Source: Roseomonas gilardii subsp. gilardii
Lineage (GTDB): Bacteria; Pseudomonadota; Alphaproteobacteria; Acetobacterales; Acetobacteraceae
DNA: 64,000 nt
NCBI RefSeq assembly: GCF_023078375.1
Contig: NZ_CP095554.1
Span: forward strand, 2,938,001 to 3,002,000
Direction: 5' to 3'
Position 1 is the stretch's first letter; every line of letters starts with the position of its first letter. Positions 8,900-17,331 of this stretch are shown here, in pieces. Below the pieces are notes generated by a model that was given only the letters and a program-made list of their open reading frames with translations, was not told where the DNA came from and ran no database searches. The position numbers and the translations under genes are program-made.

Positions 8900-10288
8900 T
8901 CAGCGCTCCGTCGCGGCGGCGACCGGCGTGTAGTCGCCCAGGCCGATCCAGCGGTCGCGCACCGCCTTGTAATAAGCCGTCATGTCATAGATCTGCACCG
9001 GCAGGGCGAGGTCCTTCGCCGTCAGCCGCCCCACCGCCGCCGCGAGGGCGTAGGAGGAGGTCACGTTGCTCGCCAGGGCCTGCACCAACGCGACACGGTT
9101 GTTCAGCAGCTCCTGCTCCTGGTTCAGCACGTCCAGCGTGGTGCGGCTGCCAACCACGGCCTCGCGCTGCACGCCATCCAGGGCGACCTCGGCGGCGCGG
9201 ATGGCGGCACGGTTGCCATCGACGGTGGCGCGGTTGCTCACCAGTGTCTCCCAGGCCGAGGTGGCCTGCTGGCTGGCCGTGCGGCGCTGGTCATCCACCA
9301 CCTGCCGCAGCCGGGATGCATCCTGCCGCGCCGCGCGCACCGTCGCGTATTCCGCCCCGCCCTGGTACAGCGGCACGGTGACGTTGGCGGTGAACTGCCC
9401 ACCCGTGAAGCGCGTGCCGTCGGTGTTGGCATTGTCGGCGCGATAGCCCTGGGCCTGCAGGCTGGCCTGCGGCAGCAGCGCCGCCATCTGCACGTCGATG
9501 GCGTCGCGCCCGGCGGCCTCGTCGAACAGCGCCGCCACCACGTTCGGATTGTTGACGGCGGCCATCTGGCTCGCCTCCTGCGAGGAGCGCACCGGCGCCT
9601 TCAGCGGCTGCGGCGCGGTCAGCCGGTTCGGAACCATGCCGATCACCTGCTGGAACACGGCGCGGGCGCTCTGGAGCTGCCCTTCCGCCGTGGCGCGGTT
9701 GGCACGCGCGGCGGAAAGCCGCGATTCCGCCTGGGCCACGTCGGTGCGGGTGATCTCGCCGACGCGGAAGCGCTCGTTGGTCGCGTCGAGCTGGCGCTGC
9801 AGCACCTGCACGTTGTTGACGTTGAGGCGCAGCTCCTCGGAATAGAGGATCATGTTGACATAGGCGTTGACCGCCTGCTGCAGCACCTGCTGCTCCGTGG
9901 CGAGGAGGCGGGCGCGCTGCGCCAGCACCTGGTTCTCCGCCCGGCGGGTGGAGGCCACGGTGCGGCCGCCGCGATAGATCGGCTGCGTCGCCGTTGCCGC
10001 CAGCGTCATCGTGTTGCGGGTGACGCGGCTGTAATAGGACACGTCGTTCTGCCGCGCGCGGGCCGTGCCATCGACATAGCCGGCGGCGCCGCTCAGCGAC
10101 ACGGTGGGCCGCCAGCCCGCCAGGGCCTGCGGCACGTTCTCGTCCACCACGCGAAGCTGCGCACGGGCCGTCTGCAGGGTCGGGTTGTTGGCATAGGTCT
10201 GCGCCAGGGCTTCCTGCAGCGACTGTGCCCTGGCCGCGGCGGGAAGGGCGAGCGCGGTGGCGAGGGCGAGGGTGAGGCGTCGTGACAT
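8900..10288 (-). CDS. tolC: TolC-family outer membrane efflux protein
   Basis: The predicted 462-residue protein has a Sec signal peptide (MSRRLTLALATALALPAAARAQ) and two repeated outer-membrane-efflux (OEP) halves rich in long helices. Landmarks are LQEALAQTYANNPTLQTARAQ, TQPIYRGGRTVA, RFRVGEITRTDVAQAESRL, VPLYQGGAEYATVRAARQ and VGSRTTLDVLNQEQELLNN, all typical of the trimeric TolC channel-tunnel used by type I secretion and multidrug efflux. ATG 10288 is preceded by AAGGAG; the frame is open further upstream but lacks a signal peptide there. It sits between pcm and popZ. No inner-membrane pump is encoded nearby, so it probably serves several systems. Confidence 0.93.
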   Translation of the reverse strand: MSRRLTLALATALALPAAARAQSLQEALAQTYANNPTLQTARAQLRVVDENVPQALAGWRPTVSLSGAAGYVDGTARARQNDVSYYSRVTRNTMTLAATATQPIYRGGRTVASTRRAENQVLAQRARLLATEQQVLQQAVNAYVNMILYSEELRLNVNNVQVLQRQLDATNERFRVGEITRTDVAQAESRLSAARANRATAEGQLQSARAVFQQVIGMVPNRLTAPQPLKAPVRSSQEASQMAAVNNPNVVAALFDEAAGRDAIDVQMAALLPQASLQAQGYRADNANTDGTRFTGGQFTANVTVPLYQGGAEYATVRAARQDASRLRQVVDDQRRTASQQATSAWETLVSNRATVDGNRAAIRAAEVALDGVQREAVVGSRTTLDVLNQEQELLNNRVALVQALASNVTSSYALAAAVGRLTAKDLALPVQIYDMTAYYKAVRDRWIGLGDYTPVAAATER

Positions 10289-10557
10289 CGGCACCGGAAC
10301 TCCTTGCGCGGGCCCGAAGGCCGGGCGCCCAGGTCTCGAGGGATGGTTTCGCCGGAGCCTAGACCGCTCCGCCGCCCCATGGCCAGAAGAGCCGTCATCC
10401 GGAGACATCGTCGCGGACGGGCGGCAACAGGGGGGCGGGAGGAGGCCGGCAGGCCCCGGCGGGGCAGTGAGCCGGCCCCGCCTGGCGGGCCCGGCTCTGT
10501 CGGATCTTCGGTCGGGACGCTTCGGGCCGGATGGCCCGCGCGTTCAGCCCCGCCCGT

Positions 10558-11214
10558 TCAGGCGAAGACGAATCCGGCGGGCGCGGAGAAGCCGGGCAGC
10601 CGCTCCGTCTGGCAATCGAAGGCGGGAACGGCGGAGAAGGCACCCCCGGCCCGGCGGCCGAGCACCGCGCGGCCGGTCTGACCCTCCGGCCGCAGCACGG
10701 TCACGAGTCGCCCGCCCTCGGCGAGCTGCGCGGAGATGGCATCCGGTACCGCGGGCACCGCCCCTTCGATCAGGATGGCGTCATAGGGCGCGCCCTCGGG
10801 CCAGCCGGCGGCGAGGTCGCCCTGCTCCAGCCGCAGGCGCAGCCCGGTCAACCCGCCCAGGGCACGGCGCCCGATGGCGATCAGGCGCTCCTCGGATTCC
10901 AGCGCGACCACCTCGGCCCCCATCTCGGCCAGGACGGCAGCGCCGTAGCCCGAGCCGGCGGCGACCACCAGCACACGCTCCCCCGCCCGCGGGTTCAGGA
11001 GCTGGACCAGCCGCGCCAGGGCCATCGGCTGCATCAGGAAGCGCCCCTGGCCGAGCGGCACGTCGCCATCCACCATGGCGCGGTCCGCCAGGGCTGGGGG
11101 CACGAAATGCTCGCGCGGCAGTTGCAGCATGGCGTCCAGCAACCGGGTGTCGGTCACCTTGTTGGGGCGGACCTGCCCGTCCACCATGTAACGGCGCGCC
11201 TCGACGTAATCCAT
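10558..11214 (-). CDS. pcm: Protein-L-isoaspartate O-methyltransferase family protein
   Basis: The 218-residue product is an SAM-dependent methyltransferase of the PCMT family, which repairs isoaspartyl damage in proteins. Visible features are the N-terminal MVDGQVRPNKVTDTRLLDAM and FVPPALADRAMVDGDVPLG, QPMALARLVQLL, the SAM-binding strand VLVVAAGSGYGAAVLA and the following VVALE acidic end. The usual motif I glycine-rich loop is VAAGSGY rather than VGTGSGY, a small deviation common in the alphaproteobacterial group that lies upstream of tolC. Some of these relatives may not act on isoaspartate, so the exact activity is inferred. The 269-base gap before tolC holds GC-rich inverted repeats but no gene I can support. 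Confidence 0.8.
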   Translation of the reverse strand: MDYVEARRYMVDGQVRPNKVTDTRLLDAMLQLPREHFVPPALADRAMVDGDVPLGQGRFLMQPMALARLVQLLNPRAGERVLVVAAGSGYGAAVLAEMGAEVVALESEERLIAIGRRALGGLTGLRLRLEQGDLAAGWPEGAPYDAILIEGAVPAVPDAISAQLAEGGRLVTVLRPEGQTGRAVLGRRAGGAFSAVPAFDCQTERLPGFSAPAGFVFA

Positions 11215-11359
11215 GCCGCCTCTGGACCCCCTGATGGTCGTATCTGGGGCCGCTTATAGGTCCGCCGGCGCATGGGGCCAAGCCTACAGCCGCGAATGTA
11301 TCAGCTTCATGATGCCACCCCCTGGACAGGACCGTGCCCGCCCCGTAGATGGGCGGCGT

Positions 11360-11433
11360 GGCTCCGTGCCCGAGTGGTTAGGGAGCGGTCTGCAAAACCG
11401 TGTACGGCGGTTCGATTCCGCCCGGAGCCTCCA
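11360..11433 (+). tRNA. tRNA-Cys (GCA)
   Basis: A full cloverleaf is visible. The acceptor arm GGCTCCG pairs with CGGAGCC, the anticodon loop CTGCAAA gives anticodon GCA (11392-11394), and the T-arm has GGTTCGATTCC. The discriminator base is T and the CCA tail is encoded. Confidence 0.97.
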
Positions 11434-11603
11434 CACCCCCTCCATCCTGAATACCGTGAAATCAGCCGATTGCGGCTGGTTCCTGCTGCCTTGCGCAAGG
11501 CGCTGGGCCGATATTCCGGAGAATGCCCGATTGTTTGAAAAAATCTGGCTCCCCTGTCTTGCGGCCCCCGTCACCCTCGGATAGATGAGCCCCACCACGG
11601 CGA

Positions 11604-11679
11604 TCCCCGATAGCTCAGCTGGTAGAGCACGCGACTGTTAATCGCTAGGTCGTTGGTTCGAGTCCAACTCGGGGAGCCA
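11604..11679 (+). tRNA. tRNA-Asn (GUU)
   Basis: The acceptor arm TCCCCGA pairs with TCGGGGA, the D-arm is GCTCAGCTGGTAGAGC, the anticodon loop CTGTTAA gives GTT (11637-11639), and the T-loop is GGTTCGAGTCC. The CCA tail is encoded. It is 170 bases downstream of tRNA-Cys; the spacer has an AT-rich patch (TTGTTTGAAAAAATC) but no gene. Confidence 0.97.
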
Positions 11680-11849
11680 TCTTTCTTCCAGAAAGCCTGA
11701 TGCGGTGACGGTACCGGGAACTTCCCCGGACCGGAGCACGCATCGCGGCTTTTGGTCTGGGAAAGGCCGGCAACGCCCGCAGCGCGCGGCTGTTGAACGG
11801 GCATCCCCCGGGGGAACCGGCCATCCGGGGAACCGCCAGGAAGAGTCCC

Positions 11850-12409
11850 ATGCCCAGGCCCGCCCGGAAGGAGGATTTCCCGCCCGCCGGAATCCGCCGC
11901 TTTCTTGAGCCCGGTCCAATCGTGCTGCTCTCTTCCCATTGGCAAGGGCGGGACAACATCATGACCCTGGGCTGGCACATGGTCATGGAATTCACGCCCT
12001 CCCTGGTCGCCTGCCTGATCTCGCGCGGCAACCACAGCCACGGGATGATCCGGAAAAGCCGGGAATGCGTGATCAACCTGCCCACCACGCGCCTGACCGA
12101 CGAGGTCGTCGGGATCGGCAATTGCAGCGGGGCGGAGACCGACAAGTTCGCTGCCTTCGGCCTGACCGCCGAACCGGCCAGCGAGGTCCGGGCGCCTCTG
12201 ATCGGCGAATGCCATGCCAGCTTCGAATGCCGCCTGCACGACGACGCGCTGGTCGGAAAGTACGATCTCTTCGTCTTCGAGGTGGTGAAGGCGCATGTCG
12301 CCCCCTCCCCCGGCATCCGGAAACCCTGCACTACACGGGGGATGGCGTCTTCATGGTGTCGGGACGGATCATCAGCCGCCGGTCCCTGTTCCGGCCGGAG
12401 ATGCTCTGA
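11850..12409 (+). CDS. Flavin reductase-like domain protein, frameshifted near the C-terminus
   Basis: The protein has the FMN-binding split-barrel of flavin reductases: GPIVLLSSHWQGRDNIMTLGW, followed by TPSLVACLISRGNHS and ECVINLPTTRLTDEVVGIGN, which fit the flavin-binding and dimer regions of the Flavin_Reduct family. The frame reads through VVKAHVAPSP and then becomes nonsense. One base away, the second frame continues RHPETLHYTGDGVFMVSGRI to a stop at 12409. Adding one C to the five-C run at 12307-12311 joins them and gives about 186 residues, a normal length. The start ATG 11850 follows AGAGTCCC, a weak ribosome site. The substrate is unknown; the gene stands alone between tRNA-Asn and phnM. 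Confidence 0.75.
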
Positions 12410-12486
12410 CCCGGCGCATCCGCCATCGTTCCTGATGGTTTTCTTCGTGTTGTCATGATCCTGGTGCTGGCGCGACCGGGCCCGGC

Positions 12487-13656
12487 ATGCAGAATCCGGC
12501 CATGCCCCGCGAACAGATCCTGACCAACGCCACCCTTGTCTTGCCCGACCGCCTGCTCGACGGCACCATCCTCCTCCGTGACGGGCAGATCGCGGAGATC
12601 GCGGCCGGCCGCAGCCAGGTGCCAGGCGCGCTGGACCTGGAGGGCGACCACCTCATCCCCGGCATCATCGACCTGCATACGGACAACCTGGAACGCCAGG
12701 TCCTGCCGCGCGCGGGCGCCCGCTGGCCCTCGCGCTCCGCCATGCTGTCGCATGACGCGCAGACCGCGGCGGCGGGCGTGACGACGGTCTTCGACGCGCT
12801 TTGCGTGGGCGACATCAATCCCAACGGCGCCCGGCACCGCACCTTCCTGGACGGCGTGGCCGACCTCGCGGCCCTGGCCCCGGCCGGTGTGCTGAAATGC
12901 GACCATTTCCTGCACCTGCGCTGCGAGCTGCCGGCGCCGGACATGGCGGGACTGCTGGCCGAGGTGGCGGAGCATCCCTCGCTGCGCCTCGCCAGCCTGA
13001 TGGACCATGCCCCGGGCGTCGGCCAGTTCGTGGACATGGACCGCTATCGCGGCATGAAGCAGCGCGAGGGCATGGAGGAGGTGGAGGTGGAGGCGCATAT
13101 CGACGCCATGACCACCCTGCGGGCGGAGAATGCCGCCCGCAACCGCGCCGCGCTGCTGGAGATGCTGGGCGGCCGCGTCCCGCTCGCCGCGCATGACGAC
13201 TGGAGCGCCGCCGAGGTCGCCCGGAACCACGCCGACGGCATCGGGATCAGCGAATTCCCGGTGAACCACGAGGCCGCCCGCGCCGCCCGGGCGCATGGCA
13301 TGGACATCATCGTCGGGGCGCCCAACCTCGTGCGCGGCGGCAGCCATTCCGGCAATGTCGCGGCCATTGATCTGGTGCGCGAAGGGCTGGTGGACTGCAT
13401 CGCCAGCGACTACGTGCCCCCCGCCATGCTGGAGGCCGCCTGGCGCCTCGGCACGGAGGAGGACATCGGCCTTCCGGCCGCCATCGCCCTGGTCACCGCG
13501 AACCCCGCCCGCATGGCGCGGCTGGAGGATCGCGGCCGGCTGGAGCCCGGGCTGCGCGGCGACCTGGTGCGGGTGCGCCCCCTCCCCGCCTCGCTCACCG
13601 GCACGCCGCTGCCCATGGTGCGCTCGGTCTGGCTCGCCGGGGAGCGCATCGCGTGA
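12487..13656 (+). CDS. phnM: Alpha-D-ribose 1-methylphosphonate 5-triphosphate diphosphatase
   Basis: PhnM is the amidohydrolase-fold enzyme of the C-P lyase pathway that removes pyrophosphate from the ribose 1-alkylphosphonate 5-triphosphate intermediate. The 389-residue protein has IPGIIDLHTDNLERQVLPR, SHDAQTAAAGVTTVFDALC, the CDHFLHLRCEL metal-ligand region, LMDHAPGVGQF, LAAHDD, ISEFPVN and DCIASDYVP, all at the places expected for PhnM. Starts at 12487 and 12502 are both possible, and neither has a good ribosome site. It overlaps the DUF1045 gene downstream. No other C-P lyase gene (phnG-L) is in the window, so the core must be elsewhere or this pair works alone. Confidence 0.93.
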   Translation: MQNPAMPREQILTNATLVLPDRLLDGTILLRDGQIAEIAAGRSQVPGALDLEGDHLIPGIIDLHTDNLERQVLPRAGARWPSRSAMLSHDAQTAAAGVTTVFDALCVGDINPNGARHRTFLDGVADLAALAPAGVLKCDHFLHLRCELPAPDMAGLLAEVAEHPSLRLASLMDHAPGVGQFVDMDRYRGMKQREGMEEVEVEAHIDAMTTLRAENAARNRAALLEMLGGRVPLAAHDDWSAAEVARNHADGIGISEFPVNHEAARAARAHGMDIIVGAPNLVRGGSHSGNVAAIDLVREGLVDCIASDYVPPAMLEAAWRLGTEEDIGLPAAIALVTANPARMARLEDRGRLEPGLRGDLVRVRPLPASLTGTPLPMVRSVWLAGERIA

Positions 13657-14345
13657 CACCCTCCGCCGAGACCGCCCGCGTCGCCCTCTACTGGGCGCCC
13701 GGGCACGACGACCCGCTGCACCGCCTCGGCGCCTCCTGGCTCGGACGCGATCCGGAAACCGGCGCCACGCTGGAACAGCCGCATATCCCGGGCTTCGATC
13801 TGGCCGAGGCGACGGCGGAGGCGCGCCTCTACGGCCTGCACGGCACGCTGAAGGCACCCTTCCGCCTCGCCACCCCCTATGCGGAGTTCCGCGAAGGGGC
13901 GATGGCGCTGGCGGCGCGGTTGCGCCCCTTCACCCTGCCGCCGCTGGCGCTGGAGAATTTCGGTGGCTTCCTGGCGCTGCGCGAGGCCGAGCCCTCGGCC
14001 GCCCTCCAGGACTTCTGCGACGCCTGCGTCGAATCCCTGGACCCGTTCCGCGCGCCGCTGAACGAGGCCGAGTTCGCCCGCCGCCGCCCGGAACGCCTGG
14101 AGCCGCGCCGCCGCGCGCATCTGGAGCGCTGGGGCTATCCGGATGTCTTCGAGGACTGGAAGTTCCACGTCACCCTGTCCCGCCGCCTGTCGGAGCAGGA
14201 GGCGGCCCAGGTCCGGCCGGTGCTGGAGGCGCATCTGGGCGATGTCCCGGCCCGCCCGCGCCCGGTCCGGGAGCTCTGCATCTTCACCCAGCGGGCGCCC
14301 GGCGCGCCCTTCCTGATCGCGGAAAGGCTGCCTCTGCTCGGCTGA
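13653..14345 (+). CDS. DUF1045 phosphonate-metabolism protein (2H phosphoesterase fold)
   Basis: The 230-residue product starts at a GTG that overlaps the phnM stop (GCGTGA). It has the family start ARVALYWAPGHDDPLHRLGASWLGRD and the two HxT motifs of 2H phosphoesterases, YGLHGTLKAPF and WKFHVTLSRR, which line up the catalytic His and Thr pairs. DUF1045 proteins are typically encoded in phosphonate operons beside phnM or phnN. A role in hydrolysing a cyclic or phosphodiester intermediate is inferred from the fold, not shown. Confidence 0.88.
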   Translation: MTPSAETARVALYWAPGHDDPLHRLGASWLGRDPETGATLEQPHIPGFDLAEATAEARLYGLHGTLKAPFRLATPYAEFREGAMALAARLRPFTLPPLALENFGGFLALREAEPSAALQDFCDACVESLDPFRAPLNEAEFARRRPERLEPRRRAHLERWGYPDVFEDWKFHVTLSRRLSEQEAAQVRPVLEAHLGDVPARPRPVRELCIFTQRAPGAPFLIAERLPLLG

Positions 14346-14407
14346 TGCGATTTTCGCCGCGTCCTTCTGCTGACGCGGCGCGGGGCGCGGGTCTATGACT
14401 CGCGCCC

Positions 14408-16195
14408 ATGTTCACCACACGCCCCGAGATCGCCGGCACCTTCGGTGCCGTCGCCAGCACGCACTGGATCGCGAGCCAGGTCGGCATGGCCGTGCTGGAG
14501 CGGGGCGGCAACGCCTTCGACGCCGCCGCCGCCGCTGGCTTCACGCTGCAACTCGCCGAGCCGCACCTGAACGGCCCGCTCGGCGACTGCCCCATCATCG
14601 TCCATGACGCCGCCACCGGCACGCAGAACGTGATCTGCGGCCAGGGCGTGGCCCCGGCGGCGCTGGACGTGGCACTGGTGCGGGACTCGCTGGGGCTGGA
14701 CCTGATCCCCGGCACGGGGCTGCTGCCGGCCATGGTGCCGGGCGCCTTCGACGCCTGGGCCACCATGCTGCGCGACCACGGCACCTGGCGGATCGCCGAT
14801 GTGCTGGAATTCGCCATCGGCTACGCCATGCGGGGTATCCACTATGTGCCGCGCATCTGCGCCACGGTGCAGACGATGCGCCCGCTCTTCGAACAGGAAT
14901 GGCCCACCAGCGCCGCGCTCTGGCTGCGCGATGGCGGGCCGAGGCCGGGCCGTCTCTGGGCGAACCCGGCCCTGGGCGAGACCTACCGGCGCGTGGTGCG
15001 GGAGGCCGAAGCGGCGGGCCCGGACCGCGTGGCCCAGATCGATGCCGCGCGCCGCGCCTGGTACGAGGGCTTCGTGGCCGAGGCGATCGACCGCTTCGTG
15101 CGCGGCACCGAGGTGCTGGACGCCTCCGGCCGCCGCAACAGGGGCGTGCTGACCGGGCAGGACATGGCGAAGTGGCGCGCCCCGGTGGAGACGCCCCTCG
15201 CCCTGGACTATGGCGATGTCTGTGTCCTGAAATGCGGCGCCTGGAGCCAGGGGCCGACCCTGCTGCAAACCCTCGCCCTGCTGCGCGGCTTCGACCTGAA
15301 CGCCACCGACGCCACGGGCGAGGAATTCGTGCATCTGGTGGTCGAGGCGATGAAGCTCGCCTTCGCCGACCGCGAGGCCTTCTACGGCGATCCGGACTTC
15401 ACCGCCGTTCCGATGGAGACGCTGCTCTCCGAACCCTACAACGCCGCGCGCCGGGCGCTGATCGGGGCCACGGCCTCGCTGGAATTCCGCCCCGGCTCGC
15501 CGGACGGGATCGCGCCGCGCACCGACTACGCCGCCGCCGTGGCCCGTGCCGAGGCGGCGCATGAGGCGCTGGGCGGGGGCGAGCCGACTGTATCGCGCCT
15601 CGGCGCCTCGGGTGGCGACACCTGCCATGTCGATGTGGTGGACCGCTGGGGCAATATGGTCTCGGCCACGCCCTCGGGCGGCTGGCTGCAATCCTCGCCC
15701 GCCATCCCGGAACTGGGCTTCTGCCTCGGCACGCGCGGGCAGATGTTCTGGCTGGACGAGACGCTGCCGAACGGGCTGAAGCCGGGCAAGCGGCCGCGCA
15801 CCACCCTCTCCCCCTCCATGGCGCTGCGCGACGGCCGGGCCTGGATGAGCTTCGGCACGCCGGGCGGCGAGCAGCAGGACCAGTGGCAGCCGATCATGCT
15901 GCTGCGGATGCTGCATCACGGGCTGAACATCCAGCAGGCGATCGACGCCCCCGCCTTCCACACGGAGCACTGGGTCTCCTCCTTCTGGCCGCGCGGCGCG
16001 CGCCCTGGGAAGGTGGTGCTGGAAGGCCGCTACGACGCCGCGGTGGCGGCGGCGCTGACGGCGCGCGGGCACAAGGTGGAGGTCGGGCCGGACTGGTCGG
16101 AAGGGCGGCTCAGCGCCGTCCGCCGGGAGCCGGACGGGCAGATCCTGGCCGGCGCGAATCCGCGCGGCATGCAGGGCTACGCGGTCGGCCGCTGA
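14408..16195 (+). CDS. Gamma-glutamyltransferase family protein (first of three)
   Basis: The 595-residue protein is an Ntn-hydrolase of the gamma-glutamyltransferase family, which cleaves itself and then hydrolyses or transfers gamma-glutamyl groups from glutathione and related amides. Seen are FGAVASTHWIASQVGMAVLE, the GGNAFDAAAAAGF helix, the catalytic-Thr region GASGGDTCHVDVVD with the following NMVSATPSGG, and the C-terminal SFGTPGGEQQDQWQ. No signal peptide is visible, so it is probably cytoplasmic. The usual oxyanion/substrate segment is NGPLGDCP rather than SGIGGG, a feature of the divergent subfamily also used for other gamma-glutamyl or acyl substrates. The start follows the DUF1045 gene by 62 bases. 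Confidence 0.9.
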   Translation: MFTTRPEIAGTFGAVASTHWIASQVGMAVLERGGNAFDAAAAAGFTLQLAEPHLNGPLGDCPIIVHDAATGTQNVICGQGVAPAALDVALVRDSLGLDLIPGTGLLPAMVPGAFDAWATMLRDHGTWRIADVLEFAIGYAMRGIHYVPRICATVQTMRPLFEQEWPTSAALWLRDGGPRPGRLWANPALGETYRRVVREAEAAGPDRVAQIDAARRAWYEGFVAEAIDRFVRGTEVLDASGRRNRGVLTGQDMAKWRAPVETPLALDYGDVCVLKCGAWSQGPTLLQTLALLRGFDLNATDATGEEFVHLVVEAMKLAFADREAFYGDPDFTAVPMETLLSEPYNAARRALIGATASLEFRPGSPDGIAPRTDYAAAVARAEAAHEALGGGEPTVSRLGASGGDTCHVDVVDRWGNMVSATPSGGWLQSSPAIPELGFCLGTRGQMFWLDETLPNGLKPGKRPRTTLSPSMALRDGRAWMSFGTPGGEQQDQWQPIMLLRMLHHGLNIQQAIDAPAFHTEHWVSSFWPRGARPGKVVLEGRYDAAVAAALTARGHKVEVGPDWSEGRLSAVRREPDGQILAGANPRGMQGYAVGR

Positions 16196-16203
16196 CTTCG
16201 CCG

Positions 16204-16228
16204 GGCGACGGCGCCGCGCACCGTCGCC
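16204..16228 (+). terminator. Hairpin between convergent genes
   Basis: GGCGACGG and CCGTCGCC form a perfect eight-base stem with a nine-base loop, filling the gap between the gamma-glutamyltransferase stop and the tetR stop. Only a short TT follows, so it may be a weak or bidirectional terminator. Confidence 0.4.
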
Positions 16229-16897
16229 TTAGCCTTGCACCGTGGCAGGGCGGAGATAGGCGAGCACGGCCTCCGTCACCATGCGCCTCTGCGCCGCCGC
16301 ATCGGCCGGATCGTCCAGCGCGCGGCCGAAGATCGCCTTCCAGGTGTGACGGTTGGAGATCCGGTAGAAGCAGGTCGAGACGATCAGCAGGTGCAGATGC
16401 AGCGGGTCCACATCCCGCCGGAACACGCCATCCCGTACGCCGCGCGCCAGCACCTCCTCCAGCAGGCCCAGCACCACCGAACTGCGCGAGGCGATGGTGG
16501 GCGAGGATGAGACATGCTGGGCGGCATAGATATTGGCCACCGAGATCAGCCGGCTCCAGTCGGGATTCTCGTTGTGGTAGTCGAAGGTGACCTCCACCAG
16601 CCGGCGGATGGCCTCCACCGGCGGCAGGGCCGAAGGCGCCACCGCCTGCTCGATGCTCCGCATCTCGGCATAGACTTCCTCCAGCACGGCGGAGAAGAGC
16701 TCCTCCTTGCTGCCGAAGTGGTAGTAGACCATCGGCTTGGTCGTCCGGGCCAGGGCGACGATCTCCCCCACATTGGCGCCGCTGTAGCCCTTCTCGGCGA
16801 AGATGGCGCGCGCGGCGTCGAGGATGTTCTGCCGCGTCCGCTGCGATCCGGCCGACCGGCCGCGGGGTCGCGTGGGCTTTTCCAAGACGAGTTCCAT
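16229..16897 (-). CDS. TetR-family transcriptional regulator
   Basis: The 222-residue product has an N-terminal TetR helix-turn-helix: RTRQNILDAARAIFAEKGYS, VGEIVALARTTKPMVYYHFG and SKEELFSAVLEEVYAEM, followed by an all-helical ligand-binding part. The start at 16897 (MELVLEKP) has GGAG eight bases upstream; a longer frame from 16960 is less likely. A palindromic site lies about 85 bases upstream of the start, between this gene and the MHS transporter, so autoregulation and control of the transporter are likely. The inducer is unknown. Confidence 0.92.
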   Translation of the reverse strand: MELVLEKPTRPRGRSAGSQRTRQNILDAARAIFAEKGYSGANVGEIVALARTTKPMVYYHFGSKEELFSAVLEEVYAEMRSIEQAVAPSALPPVEAIRRLVEVTFDYHNENPDWSRLISVANIYAAQHVSSSPTIASRSSVVLGLLEEVLARGVRDGVFRRDVDPLHLHLLIVSTCFYRISNRHTWKAIFGRALDDPADAAAQRRMVTEAVLAYLRPATVQG

Positions 16898-16980
16898 CGA
16901 CGTGTCTCCGGCAAGGTTTGGCGCAACCGGAGGCCCCTTCGCCGGGCCGTGCCTCGTCACGCGGTCATGTAAAAAATAAC

Positions 16981-17012
16981 TCTTTAAATCTACCTTACGG
17001 TAGGTCTAAAGA
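16981..17012. promoter_or_regulatory. Palindromic operator between tetR and the MHS transporter
   Basis: This 32-base inverted repeat has arms TCTTTA...TAAAGA and CTACC...GGTAG around a TTAC centre; 12 of 14 arm pairs match. It sits in the only AT-rich stretch of the gap (TAAAAAATAACTCTTTAAA just to the left), where a promoter would be expected. TetR dimers typically bind such repeats. Which promoter is controlled is inferred from position. Confidence 0.75.
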
Positions 17013-17331
17013 GCGGATGAGAGTGCTGGCGTAACGAGCGCCTGTTCAACAGGTGCTGAGGGAGGACAGATGGCGAGAATCCTTGGGCCTGGATGTCCAG
17101 GCGTCACCCGGCATGGACCGGCTCTGGCCGCGCGGCCACGGGCGATGAGGAGCCGCAGCCTCACCGGACACCGGTATTCCGGCCCACCGTCCCGGATCGC
17201 CTGACCACCCCACCGGCGGGGCCATCCCGGCGACGCCGACTCAGCAACACCACCCTGGCCATACCGGACGCCACCCCAGAGCGGTGGCTGCCCAGGCCAT
17301 GAGCCGACGGACCAGTCGAGAGGAAACAGGA
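17013..17331. other. 319-base leader before the MHS transporter, no gene seen
   Basis: The stretch is GC-rich, with no convincing coding frame, and no clear riboswitch or hairpin with a T-run. It would be a long 5' untranslated leader if transcription starts at the operator. A secondary promoter inside it cannot be excluded. Confidence 0.4.

Noticed and set aside
11284-12331. Minus-strand open frames across the two tRNAs and flavin reductase
   Set aside because: They read through tRNA genes in antisense and match no family; the SWTRTNDL-like ends are common tRNA-antisense artefacts.
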